From assembly GCF_027924565.1 (NCBI RefSeq), contig NZ_AP027041.1:2480001-2544000 (forward strand): a stretch of 64,000 bases of DNA. The letters run 5' to 3'. Shown one piece after another: positions 43,827 to 51,730 of this stretch; the stretch's first letter is position 1; each line of letters opens with the position of its first letter. Below the pieces are notes generated by a model that had not been told where the DNA came from, ran no database searches, and worked only from the letters and a program-made list of their open reading frames with translations. The DNA is from Lysobacter auxotrophicus. GTDB lineage: Bacteria > Pseudomonadota > Gammaproteobacteria > Xanthomonadales > Xanthomonadaceae. A program made the translations under genes and the position numbers.

Positions 43827-44744
43827 TCAGCCGGCGCGCTCCGCCCACGGCGCCTTCGCGAACTTCTTCACCAGATGCTCGATGAGCAGTTGCACGCGCG
43901 CCGGGCGCACGCGGCCGGGCGGTGTGACGACATGGAGCGCGATCGGCGGCGGCGACCATTCCGGCAACACGATCTCCAGCTTCCCCGCCTTCAGTTCGCG
44001 CCACACCAGGAACTCCGGCTGCAACGCGATGCCCATGCCGGCCAGCAGCGCGGGATTGAGCGCTTCGGCATTGTTGACGCGCAACTGCGCGTTGACGCTG
44101 ATGGAGAAATCGCCGTGGCGCCGGTGCTGAAACCGCCATGCGCCGCCGAAGCGGGACAACGTGTAGAACAGCGCGCTGTGCTGCGCGAGTTCGCGCGGAT
44201 GCTTCGGCCGTCCGTGCGCATCCAGATACGCCGGCGATGCGACGAGCAACACGCGCACGCCGCACAGGCGGCGCGCGAGCAGGCTCGAATCGGCGAGCGC
44301 CGAGATGCGCAGCGCCAGGTCGAAACCGCCGCCGACCAGATCGACCAGGCCGTCGTCGAAGTCCACGTCGAGCGAGACGTCCGGGTACTTCTCCATGAAC
44401 TCCGGCAGCAGCGGCGAGAGGTGCTCGATGCCGAACGACATCGGCACCGCCATGCGCACGGTGCCGCGCGGGCTGGCCGCCTGCGCGGTGATTTCCGCCT
44501 CCACCGCCTCGCCCTCGGCGAGGATGCGGCTGGCGCGTTCCAGCGCGCCGCGGCCGCTTTCGGTCAGCGACATCCGCCTTGAGGTGCGATGGAACAGCAC
44601 CGTCTTCAGCCGCGTTTCCAGGCGCGTGATGGCCTTGGACACCGTCGCCTGCGACAGGGCGAGCTCGCTCGCGGCGCGCGCGAAGGAGCCGGTTTCGGCG
44701 ACCTTGGCGAAGATCGCCCAGGCTTCCAGGTCGGGGAGTTTCAT
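43827..44744 (-). CDS. LysR-type transcription regulator
   Basis: The 305-residue protein begins MKLPDLEAWAIFAKVAETGSF, with a winged helix-turn-helix (SELALSQATVSKAITRLETRL, about residues 28-48). A LysR substrate-binding domain from about 90 has VRMAVPMSFGIEHLSPLLPEF. It is divergent from a pirin gene, a common LysR/target arrangement, and an imperfect palindrome lies in the 118-nt gap. It probably controls the pirin gene and itself. The effector is unknown. Confidence 0.92.
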   Translation of the reverse strand: MKLPDLEAWAIFAKVAETGSFARAASELALSQATVSKAITRLETRLKTVLFHRTSRRMSLTESGRGALERASRILAEGEAVEAEITAQAASPRGTVRMAVPMSFGIEHLSPLLPEFMEKYPDVSLDVDFDDGLVDLVGGGFDLALRISALADSSLLARRLCGVRVLLVASPAYLDAHGRPKHPRELAQHSALFYTLSRFGGAWRFQHRRHGDFSISVNAQLRVNNAEALNPALLAGMGIALQPEFLVWRELKAGKLEIVLPEWSPPPIALHVVTPPGRVRPARVQLLIEHLVKKFAKAPWAERAG

Positions 44745-44769
44745 GGGCGCAGGCCATCATGCAAGAAAC

Positions 44770-44795
44770 GGAAACGATCATACTCGATCCGTTCC
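44770..44795. promoter_or_regulatory. Imperfect palindrome, candidate LysR operator
   Basis: GGAAACGATC and GATCCGTTCC are inverted arms (8 of 10 positions pair) around a 6-nt spacer. It lies 26 nt upstream of the LysR start and 68 nt upstream of the pirin start. Size and position fit a LysR binding site; nothing here proves it. Confidence 0.5.
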
Positions 44796-44862
44796 ATTCC
44801 CAGCAGCCCGTCGGGCGCCTATCGTTTGCCCCACGCAATCCACCCACTTCCGGAGCAAGGTC

Positions 44863-45564
44863 ATGATCGAGCGTCGCCCGTTCAACTCCCTCGGCGGAGC
44901 CAACCACGGTTGGCTCGATGCCAAGCACCACTTCTCCTTCGCCAGCTACCACGATGCCGCCCGCATGGGCTGGGGCGCGCTTCGCGTGTGGAACGACGAC
45001 ACCATCGCCGCGAACACGGGCTTCCCGCCGCATCCGCATTCGGACATGGAGATCATCACCTACGTCCGCGAAGGCGCGATCACCCACCAGGACAACCTGG
45101 GCAACAAGGGCCGCACCGAGGCCGGCGACGTGCAGGTGATGAGCGCGGGCACCGGCATCCAGCACGCCGAATACAACCTGGAGCCGGACACCACGCGGAT
45201 CTTCCAGATCTGGATCATCCCCGACGCCCGCGGCGGTGCGCCGACCTGGGGCAGCAAGCCCTTCCCGAAGGGCGAGCGTTCGGGCCGCTTCGTGACGCTG
45301 GCCAGCGGCATCGCCGGCGACGAGGACGCCCTGCCGATCCGCGCCCAGGCGCGCGTGCTCGGCCTGACGCTGGCGGCCGGCGAGTCGGCCGAATACGTGT
45401 TCGGCGAGAACCGCTACGGCTACCTCGTGCCGGCGAAGGGCGCGATCGAAGTGAACGGCGTGCGCCTTGAAGCGCGCGACGGCGCGGCGATCCGCAACGA
45501 GGGCGCGATTACCGTAAAGGCCCTGGACGACGCCGAAGTCGTGCTGGTGGACTCCGCGCCGTAA
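44863..45564 (+). CDS. Pirin family protein
   Basis: The 233-residue bicupin starts MIERRPFNSLGGANHGWLDAKHHFSF and has GFPPHPHSDMEIITYV and MSAGTGIQHAEYN, the metal-binding His/Glu set of pirin. Some bacterial pirins are quercetin 2,3-dioxygenases; others act as redox sensors. CGGAGCAAGG precedes the ATG. It is divergent from the LysR gene and followed by a strong terminator, so it is a single-gene unit. The substrate is unknown. Confidence 0.92.
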   Translation: MIERRPFNSLGGANHGWLDAKHHFSFASYHDAARMGWGALRVWNDDTIAANTGFPPHPHSDMEIITYVREGAITHQDNLGNKGRTEAGDVQVMSAGTGIQHAEYNLEPDTTRIFQIWIIPDARGGAPTWGSKPFPKGERSGRFVTLASGIAGDEDALPIRAQARVLGLTLAAGESAEYVFGENRYGYLVPAKGAIEVNGVRLEARDGAAIRNEGAITVKALDDAEVVLVDSAP

Positions 45565-45570
45565 GAACCA

Positions 45571-45606
45571 AACCGCGCCCTTTTCCGATGAGGGGGCGCG
45601 GTTTTT
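45571..45606 (+). terminator. Rho-independent terminator of the pirin gene
   Basis: A 10-bp stem (AACCGCGCCC/GGGCGCGGTT) with a 13-nt loop runs into TTTTT, 7 nt after the stop codon. Confidence 0.9.
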
Positions 45607-45613
45607 CCTGGCG

Positions 45614-45708
45614 CCGTCATTTGCGCGAAGGCGGAATCTCCCCGCTCGTCATTCCCGCGAAGGCGGGAATCTCCCCACACCGTCATTCCCGCGAAGGCGG
45701 GAATCCAG
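45614..45708. repeat. Three tandem family A repeats
   Basis: Copies start at 45614 (degenerate, CGTCATTTGCGCGAAGGCGG), 45647 and 45680 (both CGTCATTCCCGCGAAGGCGG onward), exactly 33 nt apart. A further partial hairpin (CATGCCCTCGCGGGCATG) lies at 45753-45770. No gene is seen in 45607-45859. Confidence 0.88.
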
Positions 45709-45859
45709 GGACTTTTCACGCTTTCACCTGCACACGTGCGGACGTCATAAGCCATGCCCTCGCGGGCATGACGAGCAAAGGCATGGCCGCCCCGTCCCGC
45801 TTTCCGCGTATTCCTTCCGAAGGGCTGCCGCCCGCGCCCTTCCCCACGAGGACGACGCC

Positions 45860-46384
45860 ATGCTCGAGCTGCTAAACGTCACCGCCTTCGGTGCGGTGCA
45901 TACCGCGATCGCGATCATCGGCGTCATCGCCGGCTTCACCGCATTGTTCACGCATCGCGAGATCCGCATCACCACGCGGGCGGGCGCGATCTTCTTCTGG
46001 TTCACGATCGGCGCGGCGATCACCGGGCTTTTCATCTTCCGCCGCGGCGGCTTCGGCGCGCCGCACGTGCTGAGCGTGCTGACGCTGGTGGTGCTCGCGC
46101 TGGGCTGGTTGGCGGAGCGGCGCCGCGGTTTCGGCCGCCTTTCGACCTACGTGGCTGTGCTGTTCAATCTCACCGCGCTGTTCTTCCACTTCATCCCGGC
46201 GTTCGTGGAAAGCCTCACGCGCCTGCCGCTGGGCGCGCCGTACGCGGCCGGGCCGGAGGATCCGCGCCTGTTCGGCCCCATCGGCGCGGCGTTCGTGGCG
46301 TACCTGATCGGGGCGATCTGGCAGACCCTTCGCGTCCGCGGCGCCGCCCGCCGCGCTCCGACGCCGGGCGCGGGCCTTGCCTGA
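45860..46384 (+). CDS. Multi-pass membrane protein, unknown
   Basis: The 174-residue protein has four to five hydrophobic segments, starting at about residues 9-30 (GAVHTAIAIIGVIAGFTAL), 44-60, 68-84, 97-115 and 140-156. HFIPAFVESLTRLP lies between the last two. It resembles DUF2306-type heme-like membrane proteins in layout, but I cannot assign the family with confidence. GGACGACGCC precedes the ATG without a good ribosome site. It lies 124 nt upstream of the Ku gene, with no other functional link visible. Confidence 0.72.
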   Translation: MLELLNVTAFGAVHTAIAIIGVIAGFTALFTHREIRITTRAGAIFFWFTIGAAITGLFIFRRGGFGAPHVLSVLTLVVLALGWLAERRRGFGRLSTYVAVLFNLTALFFHFIPAFVESLTRLPLGAPYAAGPEDPRLFGPIGAAFVAYLIGAIWQTLRVRGAARRAPTPGAGLA

Positions 46385-46507
46385 AGCCGCGCCGGGCCGC
46401 GTCCCACGCGCGGCCCAGCTTTCACCGGGCGCCCACGCCGCTGGATCGAAAGTCCCTGTTCTACGGCCGGTTTGTTCCGGTAGCACATCGGTAGACAGAG
46501 GTATCCC

Positions 46508-47431
46508 ATGGCCCGACCCATCTGGACCGGCACGCTGTCGTTCGGTCTGCTCAACATCCCCGTCAAGCTGATGAGCGGCGAACGCCGCGTGGACCTGTCG
46601 TTCCGCATGCTCGACAGCCGCAACAACGCGCCGGTGCGGTACGAGCGCGTGAACGCCGAGACCGGCGAGGAAGTGCCTTGGAAGGAGATCGTCAAGGCCT
46701 TCGAGTACGACAAGGGCAGCTACGTCGTGCTGGAGGAGTCGGACATCGCCAACGCCGCGCCCGACCACAAGGAGTCGGTCGACATCGATACCTTCGTCGA
46801 CCTGGAATCCATCGGCCCGGAATACTTCGAGAAGCCCTACGTGCTCGAACCGGGCAAGAAGGCCGAGAAGGGCTACGTGCTGCTGCGCGAGGTGCTCAAG
46901 CGCACCGGCCAGGCCGGCGTCGGCCGCGTGGTGATCCGCACGCGCGAATACCTCGCCGCCGTCGTGCCGAAGGACGAAGCGCTGATGCTGCTGATCCTGC
47001 GGTTCGCGCAGGAGATCGTCGATCCGGCCGACTACAAGCTGCCCGAAGGCGGCCTGGAAAAGTGGAAGATCACCACGCGCGAGATCGACATGGCCAAGCA
47101 GCTCATCGAATCGATGAGTTCCAAGTGGGAGCCGGAGAACTACAAGGACGATTTCCGCGAGCGCCTGAGCAAGGTGATCGACGATCGCGTGAAGTCCAAG
47201 AACGTGGTGCGCAAGGCCACCGCCGACGAGGACAACCTGCCCGAGAACGCCGCGACCAACGTCATCGACTTCGCCGACCTGCTCAAGCGCAGCCTGGAGA
47301 AGAAGGGCGGCAAGGGCAGCGGCGGTGGCGGTGGCGGTGGCGAGAAGTCCGCGCCAGCGAAAAAGGCCGCCAAGAAGGCGCCCGCGAAGAAGACCACCGC
47401 GCGCAAGCGCACCGGGCGCAAGTCGGCCTGA
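46508..47431 (+). CDS. ku: Ku homodimer protein of non-homologous end joining
   Basis: The 307-residue protein begins MARPIWTGTLSFGLLNIPVKLMSG, the bacterial Ku core start, and keeps the core to about residue 255. The tail (about 265-307) has GGGGGGGEKSAPAKKAAKKAPAKKTTARKRTGRKSA-type Lys/Ala repeats, an extended basic C-terminus known to help DNA binding. It binds broken DNA ends as a ring and recruits LigD. It is followed after 28 nt by a stand-alone LigD-type polymerase gene. The tail composition resembles that of the H1-like protein at 33797-34543. Confidence 0.95.
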   Translation: MARPIWTGTLSFGLLNIPVKLMSGERRVDLSFRMLDSRNNAPVRYERVNAETGEEVPWKEIVKAFEYDKGSYVVLEESDIANAAPDHKESVDIDTFVDLESIGPEYFEKPYVLEPGKKAEKGYVLLREVLKRTGQAGVGRVVIRTREYLAAVVPKDEALMLLILRFAQEIVDPADYKLPEGGLEKWKITTREIDMAKQLIESMSSKWEPENYKDDFRERLSKVIDDRVKSKNVVRKATADEDNLPENAATNVIDFADLLKRSLEKKGGKGSGGGGGGGEKSAPAKKAAKKAPAKKTTARKRTGRKSA

Positions 47432-47459
47432 CGCACCGCGCGACATGCGACGCTGACGC

Positions 47460-48320
47460 ATGGCCACCACGCCCCGGCTCACCAGTCCCGACAAGGTGGT
47501 CTACCCGGATGCGGAGATCACCAAGGGCGAGGTCGCCGACTATTACCGCGCGGTCTCGCGCTGGATGCTGCCCGAACTGGTGCGCCGGCCGCTGTCGCTG
47601 GTGCGCTGCCCGGACGGCATCGCCGGATCGTGTTTCTTCCAGAAGCATCACGCCGACTCGCTCGGCGAGCACGTGGGCGAGATCACGCTGCGCGAAGTCA
47701 GCGGCCAGGGCGATTACCTCTACGTCGAGAACCTCGATGGCGTGCTCGAACTGGTGCAGATGAACTCGCTGGAGTTCCACGTGTGGGGCTCGCGCATCGA
47801 CGACATCGAGAAACCCGACCGCCTCGTGTTCGACCTGGATCCGGACGAAGGCATCGAGTGGAATGTATTGAAGGCAGCCGCGCGCGAAGTGCGCGACCGG
47901 CTCGCCGAACTCGGGCTGCGCAGCTGGGTTCGTCTTTCCGGCGGCAAGGGCGTGCACGTGGTCGCGCCGATCCGCCCCGGTCCCGACTGGTCGCAGGTGA
48001 AGGCCTTCTGCGAGGGCGTGGCCGACTCGCTCGTCTCGCGCGCGCCCGACCGCTACATCGCCACCGCGTCGAAAGCCAAGCGCGAAGGCCTCATCTTCAT
48101 CGACTGGCTGCGCAATTCGCGCGGCGCCACCAGCGTGACGAGCTGGTCGCTCCGTGCACGACCGGGCGCGACCGTCGCGATGCCGCTGACGTGGGAAGAA
48201 CTGGGACGCGTGCGCCAGGCGGGCGCGTTCGATCTGACGAAGGCCTTGCGCCGCGCCCGCAACCTCAAGCGCGATCCGTGGCACGCGCTGCATCGGGCCC
48301 GGCAGTCGCTGCCCACCTGA
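47460..48320 (+). CDS. Stand-alone LigD-type NHEJ primase-polymerase
   Basis: The 286-residue protein matches the polymerase module of LigD: LTSPDKVVYPDAEITKGEVADYY at the start, SCFFQKHHADSLG, LVFDLDPDEGIEWN with the catalytic DxD, and LSGGKGVHVVAPIRPG. The metal and nucleotide-binding residues look intact. It would add nucleotides or fill gaps at Ku-bound ends. It is in an apparent operon with Ku, while full LigD with its own polymerase domain lies at 39219-41804. So the cell encodes two such polymerases. Confidence 0.93.
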   Translation: MATTPRLTSPDKVVYPDAEITKGEVADYYRAVSRWMLPELVRRPLSLVRCPDGIAGSCFFQKHHADSLGEHVGEITLREVSGQGDYLYVENLDGVLELVQMNSLEFHVWGSRIDDIEKPDRLVFDLDPDEGIEWNVLKAAAREVRDRLAELGLRSWVRLSGGKGVHVVAPIRPGPDWSQVKAFCEGVADSLVSRAPDRYIATASKAKREGLIFIDWLRNSRGATSVTSWSLRARPGATVAMPLTWEELGRVRQAGAFDLTKALRRARNLKRDPWHALHRARQSLPT

Positions 48321-48445
48321 GGCGGAACGGCGGCACCGGCCGCACGCATGTTTCGGGCGCGCCGCTTCACCCGTTCTCCACAACCCTGAACCAGGCGCCA
48401 CAACGATGAATGGCCCTTACGCGCGGCTTTGCTAGCGTCGCGTGC

Positions 48446-48880
48446 ATGAGCCTACGTCTACTTATCGTCTGCAAGGGAAACATCTGCCGAAGTCCGATGG
48501 CCGAGGCCATCGTGCGTGCACGCCTGCTGCGGCCGGGCATGCAGGTCGCGTCAGCGGGCCTGGCGGCCATGCGCGGTTATCCGATCGACCCCAAGGCACA
48601 AGCCGTGCTCGCCGCGCACGGCTATGACGGGAGCGAGCACGTCGCGCGCCAGGCCACGAAGCTGCTGATGCAGCAATCCGACCTCGTGCTCGCGATGGAG
48701 CAACGCCAGGTCGCCGCGGTGCTCGCGTTATGCCCCACGTTGCGTGGGCGCGTGCTGATGCTTTCGCACTGGCAGGACGCGAGCGACATCGACGATCCCT
48801 ACGGCCGCGACCAGCGCGTATTCGATGCGGCGTTCGATCGCATCGAGTCTTGTATCCGCGATTGGAAAACAAAACTGTGA
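48446..48880 (+). CDS. Low-molecular-weight protein-tyrosine phosphatase (Wzb-like)
   Basis: The 144-residue protein begins MSLRLLIVCKGNICRSPMAEA, with the CX5R loop CKGNICRS, and has the catalytic Asp in DIDDPYGRDQ near residue 115. In capsule and EPS loci this enzyme removes phosphate from the BY-kinase tyrosine cluster. The kinase is encoded at 51731-54007. It is the first gene of the plus-strand polysaccharide locus and is followed by a 295-nt gap with an inverted repeat. Confidence 0.92.
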   Translation: MSLRLLIVCKGNICRSPMAEAIVRARLLRPGMQVASAGLAAMRGYPIDPKAQAVLAAHGYDGSEHVARQATKLLMQQSDLVLAMEQRQVAAVLALCPTLRGRVLMLSHWQDASDIDDPYGRDQRVFDAAFDRIESCIRDWKTKL

Positions 48881-48937
48881 CACGGCCATTCCAATTGCTT
48901 CAGCGTCGTGCGCGCGCTGTGAAGTGATTCATCGAAC

Positions 48938-48968
48938 TGAACCTGAGCTGGCGCTGTTCTCAGGTTCA
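48938..48968. promoter_or_regulatory. Perfect 10-bp inverted repeat before the WecA-fusion gene
   Basis: TGAACCTGAG and CTCAGGTTCA flank an 11-nt spacer. A TTTTT run follows 16 nt later, too far for a classical terminator. It may be an operator or an attenuator between the phosphatase gene and the WecA-fusion gene. The rest of 48881-49175 shows no gene. Confidence 0.5.
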
Positions 48969-49175
48969 CTCGCGTGAACGACTCTTTTTCATCTCTTCAT
49001 CAACACCACGTGCCTAGATTCGTTGCGGCACGGAGGCACCGCGTTTTGTGGACACGTCCGCAGATCACGCGACGGAACAAACGCGATGCCGATGCATTGG
49101 TTGAGTGCGCACGCACACGGAACGCAACACGCCTTTGCCCTTTCAGTCGTTCGTGTTCTGATCCGAGGTGCATGC

Positions 49176-51605
49176 ATGAGGGACCCCAAGCTGGTGGCCG
49201 CCAGCGCGATCGCGTTGGCCGTGACACTGTTCGCCATCTTCGCCATGCGCCCGTGGGCGCGGAAGATCGGACTGGTGGATCGGCCCGATGCGCGTAAACA
49301 GCACCGGGGCAGCATTCCGCTGATCGGCGGGCTGTGCTTCTTCCTCGGTACCCTGGTGGGACTGAGCTATCTGGGCTATGTCGACGGCTTCGTCACGAGC
49401 CTGCTCGCCGGCGGCGTGATGATCGTCGCGGCCGGCGCACTGGACGACGCCAGCAACCTGAGCGTCACCTCCCGCCTGCTGGTCGAGGCCGGCGCCGCGG
49501 GCCTGGTCATCTTCATGTCGGGCTTCTACGTGCACGATCTGGGGCAGATCGTCGGCACGCGCCACATCGACATCGGCCTGTTCGGCATTCCCTTCACCAT
49601 CATCGCCGTCATCGGGCTCATCAACGCCTTCAACATGATGGACGGCATCGACGGCCTCGCCGCCACCATGGCGATGGTGTGCATCGGCGCGATCCTGCTG
49701 TTCGACGACTCGTCCTGGTCGATGCCGGGCGTGCTGGTGATGCTGCAGGTGCTGTTCGCCGCGCTGATACCGTACCTGTTCGTCAACCTGGGCTGGCCCG
49801 ACGGCCGCAAGGTCTTCATGGGCGATGCCGGCAGCACGCTGATCGGCTTCATCATGGCCTGGGCGCTTATTTATATGAGTCACGCCAAGGTCGGTCGCCT
49901 CAACCCGCCGGACGTGCTGTGGTGCGTCGCGCTGCCGGTGATGGATACGCTGGCGGTGATGTATCGCCGCATCCGCGCAGGCGGATCGCCGTTCAAGGCC
50001 GATCGCCAGCACCTGCACCACCTGCTGTGCGACACCGGCATGCCGCCGCGGCTGGTGCTGCTGACGATGGTCGCCATCGCGGGCCTGCTGGTGCTCATCG
50101 GCTGGTCGCTGCGCGACATGCCGCAGTCGCTCGCCTTCGCCGCGTTCATGCTGGTGATGGCGCTGCACGTGTGGTGGGTGCCCAAGGTGCTGACGCGTCT
50201 GCGCGGTCGCTGGCCGCGCAGCGCGCCGCGACCGGCGCCGGTGCCGATGCACACGCAGACCAACAACCACGGCATCAATTTCCTCAGCGCGCTGGCGAAT
50301 TTCGACGACCACGACGAGGTGCGCAATGCGCCCGAGCGCCTCGATGCGCCCGCGCGTGCCGGCATCGCATTGCCCGACGTGCTGCATCTGGCCGATGCCG
50401 CCGCAGAGGCCGCATCGGACATCAACCCCAAGCCGCCGGTGCGTGCGCTGTGCGTGCTGAGCGATTCACCCGATGCGGTGCGCATGGCGCCGATCGCGCA
50501 GCAGCTGGCGCGCGACGAACGTTTCGAGACCACGTTGTGCGTGGCCGCCGAATCGGAGCAGGAATCGGCGCGCGTGCTCGAGCTGTTCGACCTGTCGGCC
50601 GACGTGAAGATCGAAGTCCCGGCGGCGGGTGAAGATCCGGCGGAAATGACCTCGAGCGCGCTGGGCGGCATCAAGCGCGTGATGACGCAGGTGCGCCCGG
50701 ACCTCGTCGTCGTGCCGGGCGACGCGCCCGCGACGCTCGCCACCACGCTCGCCGCCCACTACCACCACGTGCCGGTCGTGTGCATCGACGGCGGCCTCGC
50801 CAACACCTGCGCGCCGCGCGCCGCGGACGATCCGGGCCGCCGCATCGCGCGCGCCCTCGCCTCGCTGCACGTCGCCTCGGGCCAGTCGGCCGGTCGCCAG
50901 CTCGTGGCCGAAGGCGTGCCCGCGCACCGCGTGCTGGTCACCGGCAACGCCGCGCCGGACGCGCTGCGCAGCGCGCTCGAACGCCTCCAGCCCGACAACG
51001 GCATGGGCCTGGCGCTGGCCGAACGCTTCGCCGCGCTGCGCGAAGGCGCGCCGATGATCCTGCTGCTTGGGCACGAATGCGAGGAAGCGCACGCCACGCT
51101 GATGTGCGCCGCGCTCACGCGCGTGGCCCACGAGCATCCGGGCGTCGACGTCGTCTGCGCGATCAATCCGGTGTTCCTGGACGGCAACGGCCCGGAAAAC
51201 CTGCACCGCATCGAGGCGCCCGATTACCTCGCAGCACTCTTCCTGCTGCGCCGCGCGCGGCTGGCGTTCGTCGGCCCGTCGCTGCATGCCGAGGCGATGG
51301 CGCTGGAAATCCCGCTGCTGTCGCTCGACCCGCCGCCGGTGGAGGCGCAGGGTCGCGTGCACCTGATGGTCCACGACGCGCAGGCCATCGCCGGCCACGT
51401 GTCGCGCCTGCTCGACGAGGCCTGGCTGCCGCCGCGCCGCGTTTCGCAGGTCGATCGCAACCACATTCCAGATCTGAGCGACGCCGATGTGCGCGTCGCC
51501 GACGCCTTGGCGGGCCTGCGTCCAGCAGCTCATCCGATGACCCCGTCGCGGGACGCCGGTTCGCCAAACCAGGTCGCGATCCGCAACGCGTGGGGCGCGT
51601 CTTGA
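49176..51605 (+). CDS. WecA-type undecaprenyl-phosphate sugar transferase fused to a degenerate WecB-like domain
   Basis: The 809-residue protein has two parts. Residues about 1-350 are a polytopic MraY/WecA transferase with ALDDAS (about 89), NMMDGIDG (about 157), MGDAGST (about 216) and RQHLHHLL (about 278), matching the key residues of WecA. It should transfer a sugar-1-phosphate from a UDP-sugar to undecaprenyl phosphate. Residues about 420-790 follow the UDP-GlcNAc 2-epimerase (WecB) fold order. Key positions there differ: GTRPE is SDSPD, VEAGLRT is IDGGLAN, GHRRE is GHECE, and SGGIQEE is lost. The ATG at 49176 follows CGAGG. Confidence 0.88.
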   Translation: MRDPKLVAASAIALAVTLFAIFAMRPWARKIGLVDRPDARKQHRGSIPLIGGLCFFLGTLVGLSYLGYVDGFVTSLLAGGVMIVAAGALDDASNLSVTSRLLVEAGAAGLVIFMSGFYVHDLGQIVGTRHIDIGLFGIPFTIIAVIGLINAFNMMDGIDGLAATMAMVCIGAILLFDDSSWSMPGVLVMLQVLFAALIPYLFVNLGWPDGRKVFMGDAGSTLIGFIMAWALIYMSHAKVGRLNPPDVLWCVALPVMDTLAVMYRRIRAGGSPFKADRQHLHHLLCDTGMPPRLVLLTMVAIAGLLVLIGWSLRDMPQSLAFAAFMLVMALHVWWVPKVLTRLRGRWPRSAPRPAPVPMHTQTNNHGINFLSALANFDDHDEVRNAPERLDAPARAGIALPDVLHLADAAAEAASDINPKPPVRALCVLSDSPDAVRMAPIAQQLARDERFETTLCVAAESEQESARVLELFDLSADVKIEVPAAGEDPAEMTSSALGGIKRVMTQVRPDLVVVPGDAPATLATTLAAHYHHVPVVCIDGGLANTCAPRAADDPGRRIARALASLHVASGQSAGRQLVAEGVPAHRVLVTGNAAPDALRSALERLQPDNGMGLALAERFAALREGAPMILLLGHECEEAHATLMCAALTRVAHEHPGVDVVCAINPVFLDGNGPENLHRIEAPDYLAALFLLRRARLAFVGPSLHAEAMALEIPLLSLDPPPVEAQGRVHLMVHDAQAIAGHVSRLLDEAWLPPRRVSQVDRNHIPDLSDADVRVADALAGLRPAAHPMTPSRDAGSPNQVAIRNAWGAS

Positions 51606-51730
51606 ACGCTCCCCTCGCCTGCGCTTCGCACTGTCCCAGGACCCCACGGTCGTGGGTGTCATACGCGCGGCACGCCGCGTTCCTCCTGCGTGCGCTGTCG
51701 CATGCCCCGCTCTTCACCAGGTGACGAAAC

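Noticed and set aside
45614-45708. Possible CRISPR array
   Set aside because: The units are about 27 nt palindromes separated by only 6 nt, with no spacer diversity and no cas genes.
48968-48990. Rho-independent terminator before the WecA-fusion gene
   Set aside because: The T-run begins 16 nt after the hairpin, too far for intrinsic termination.
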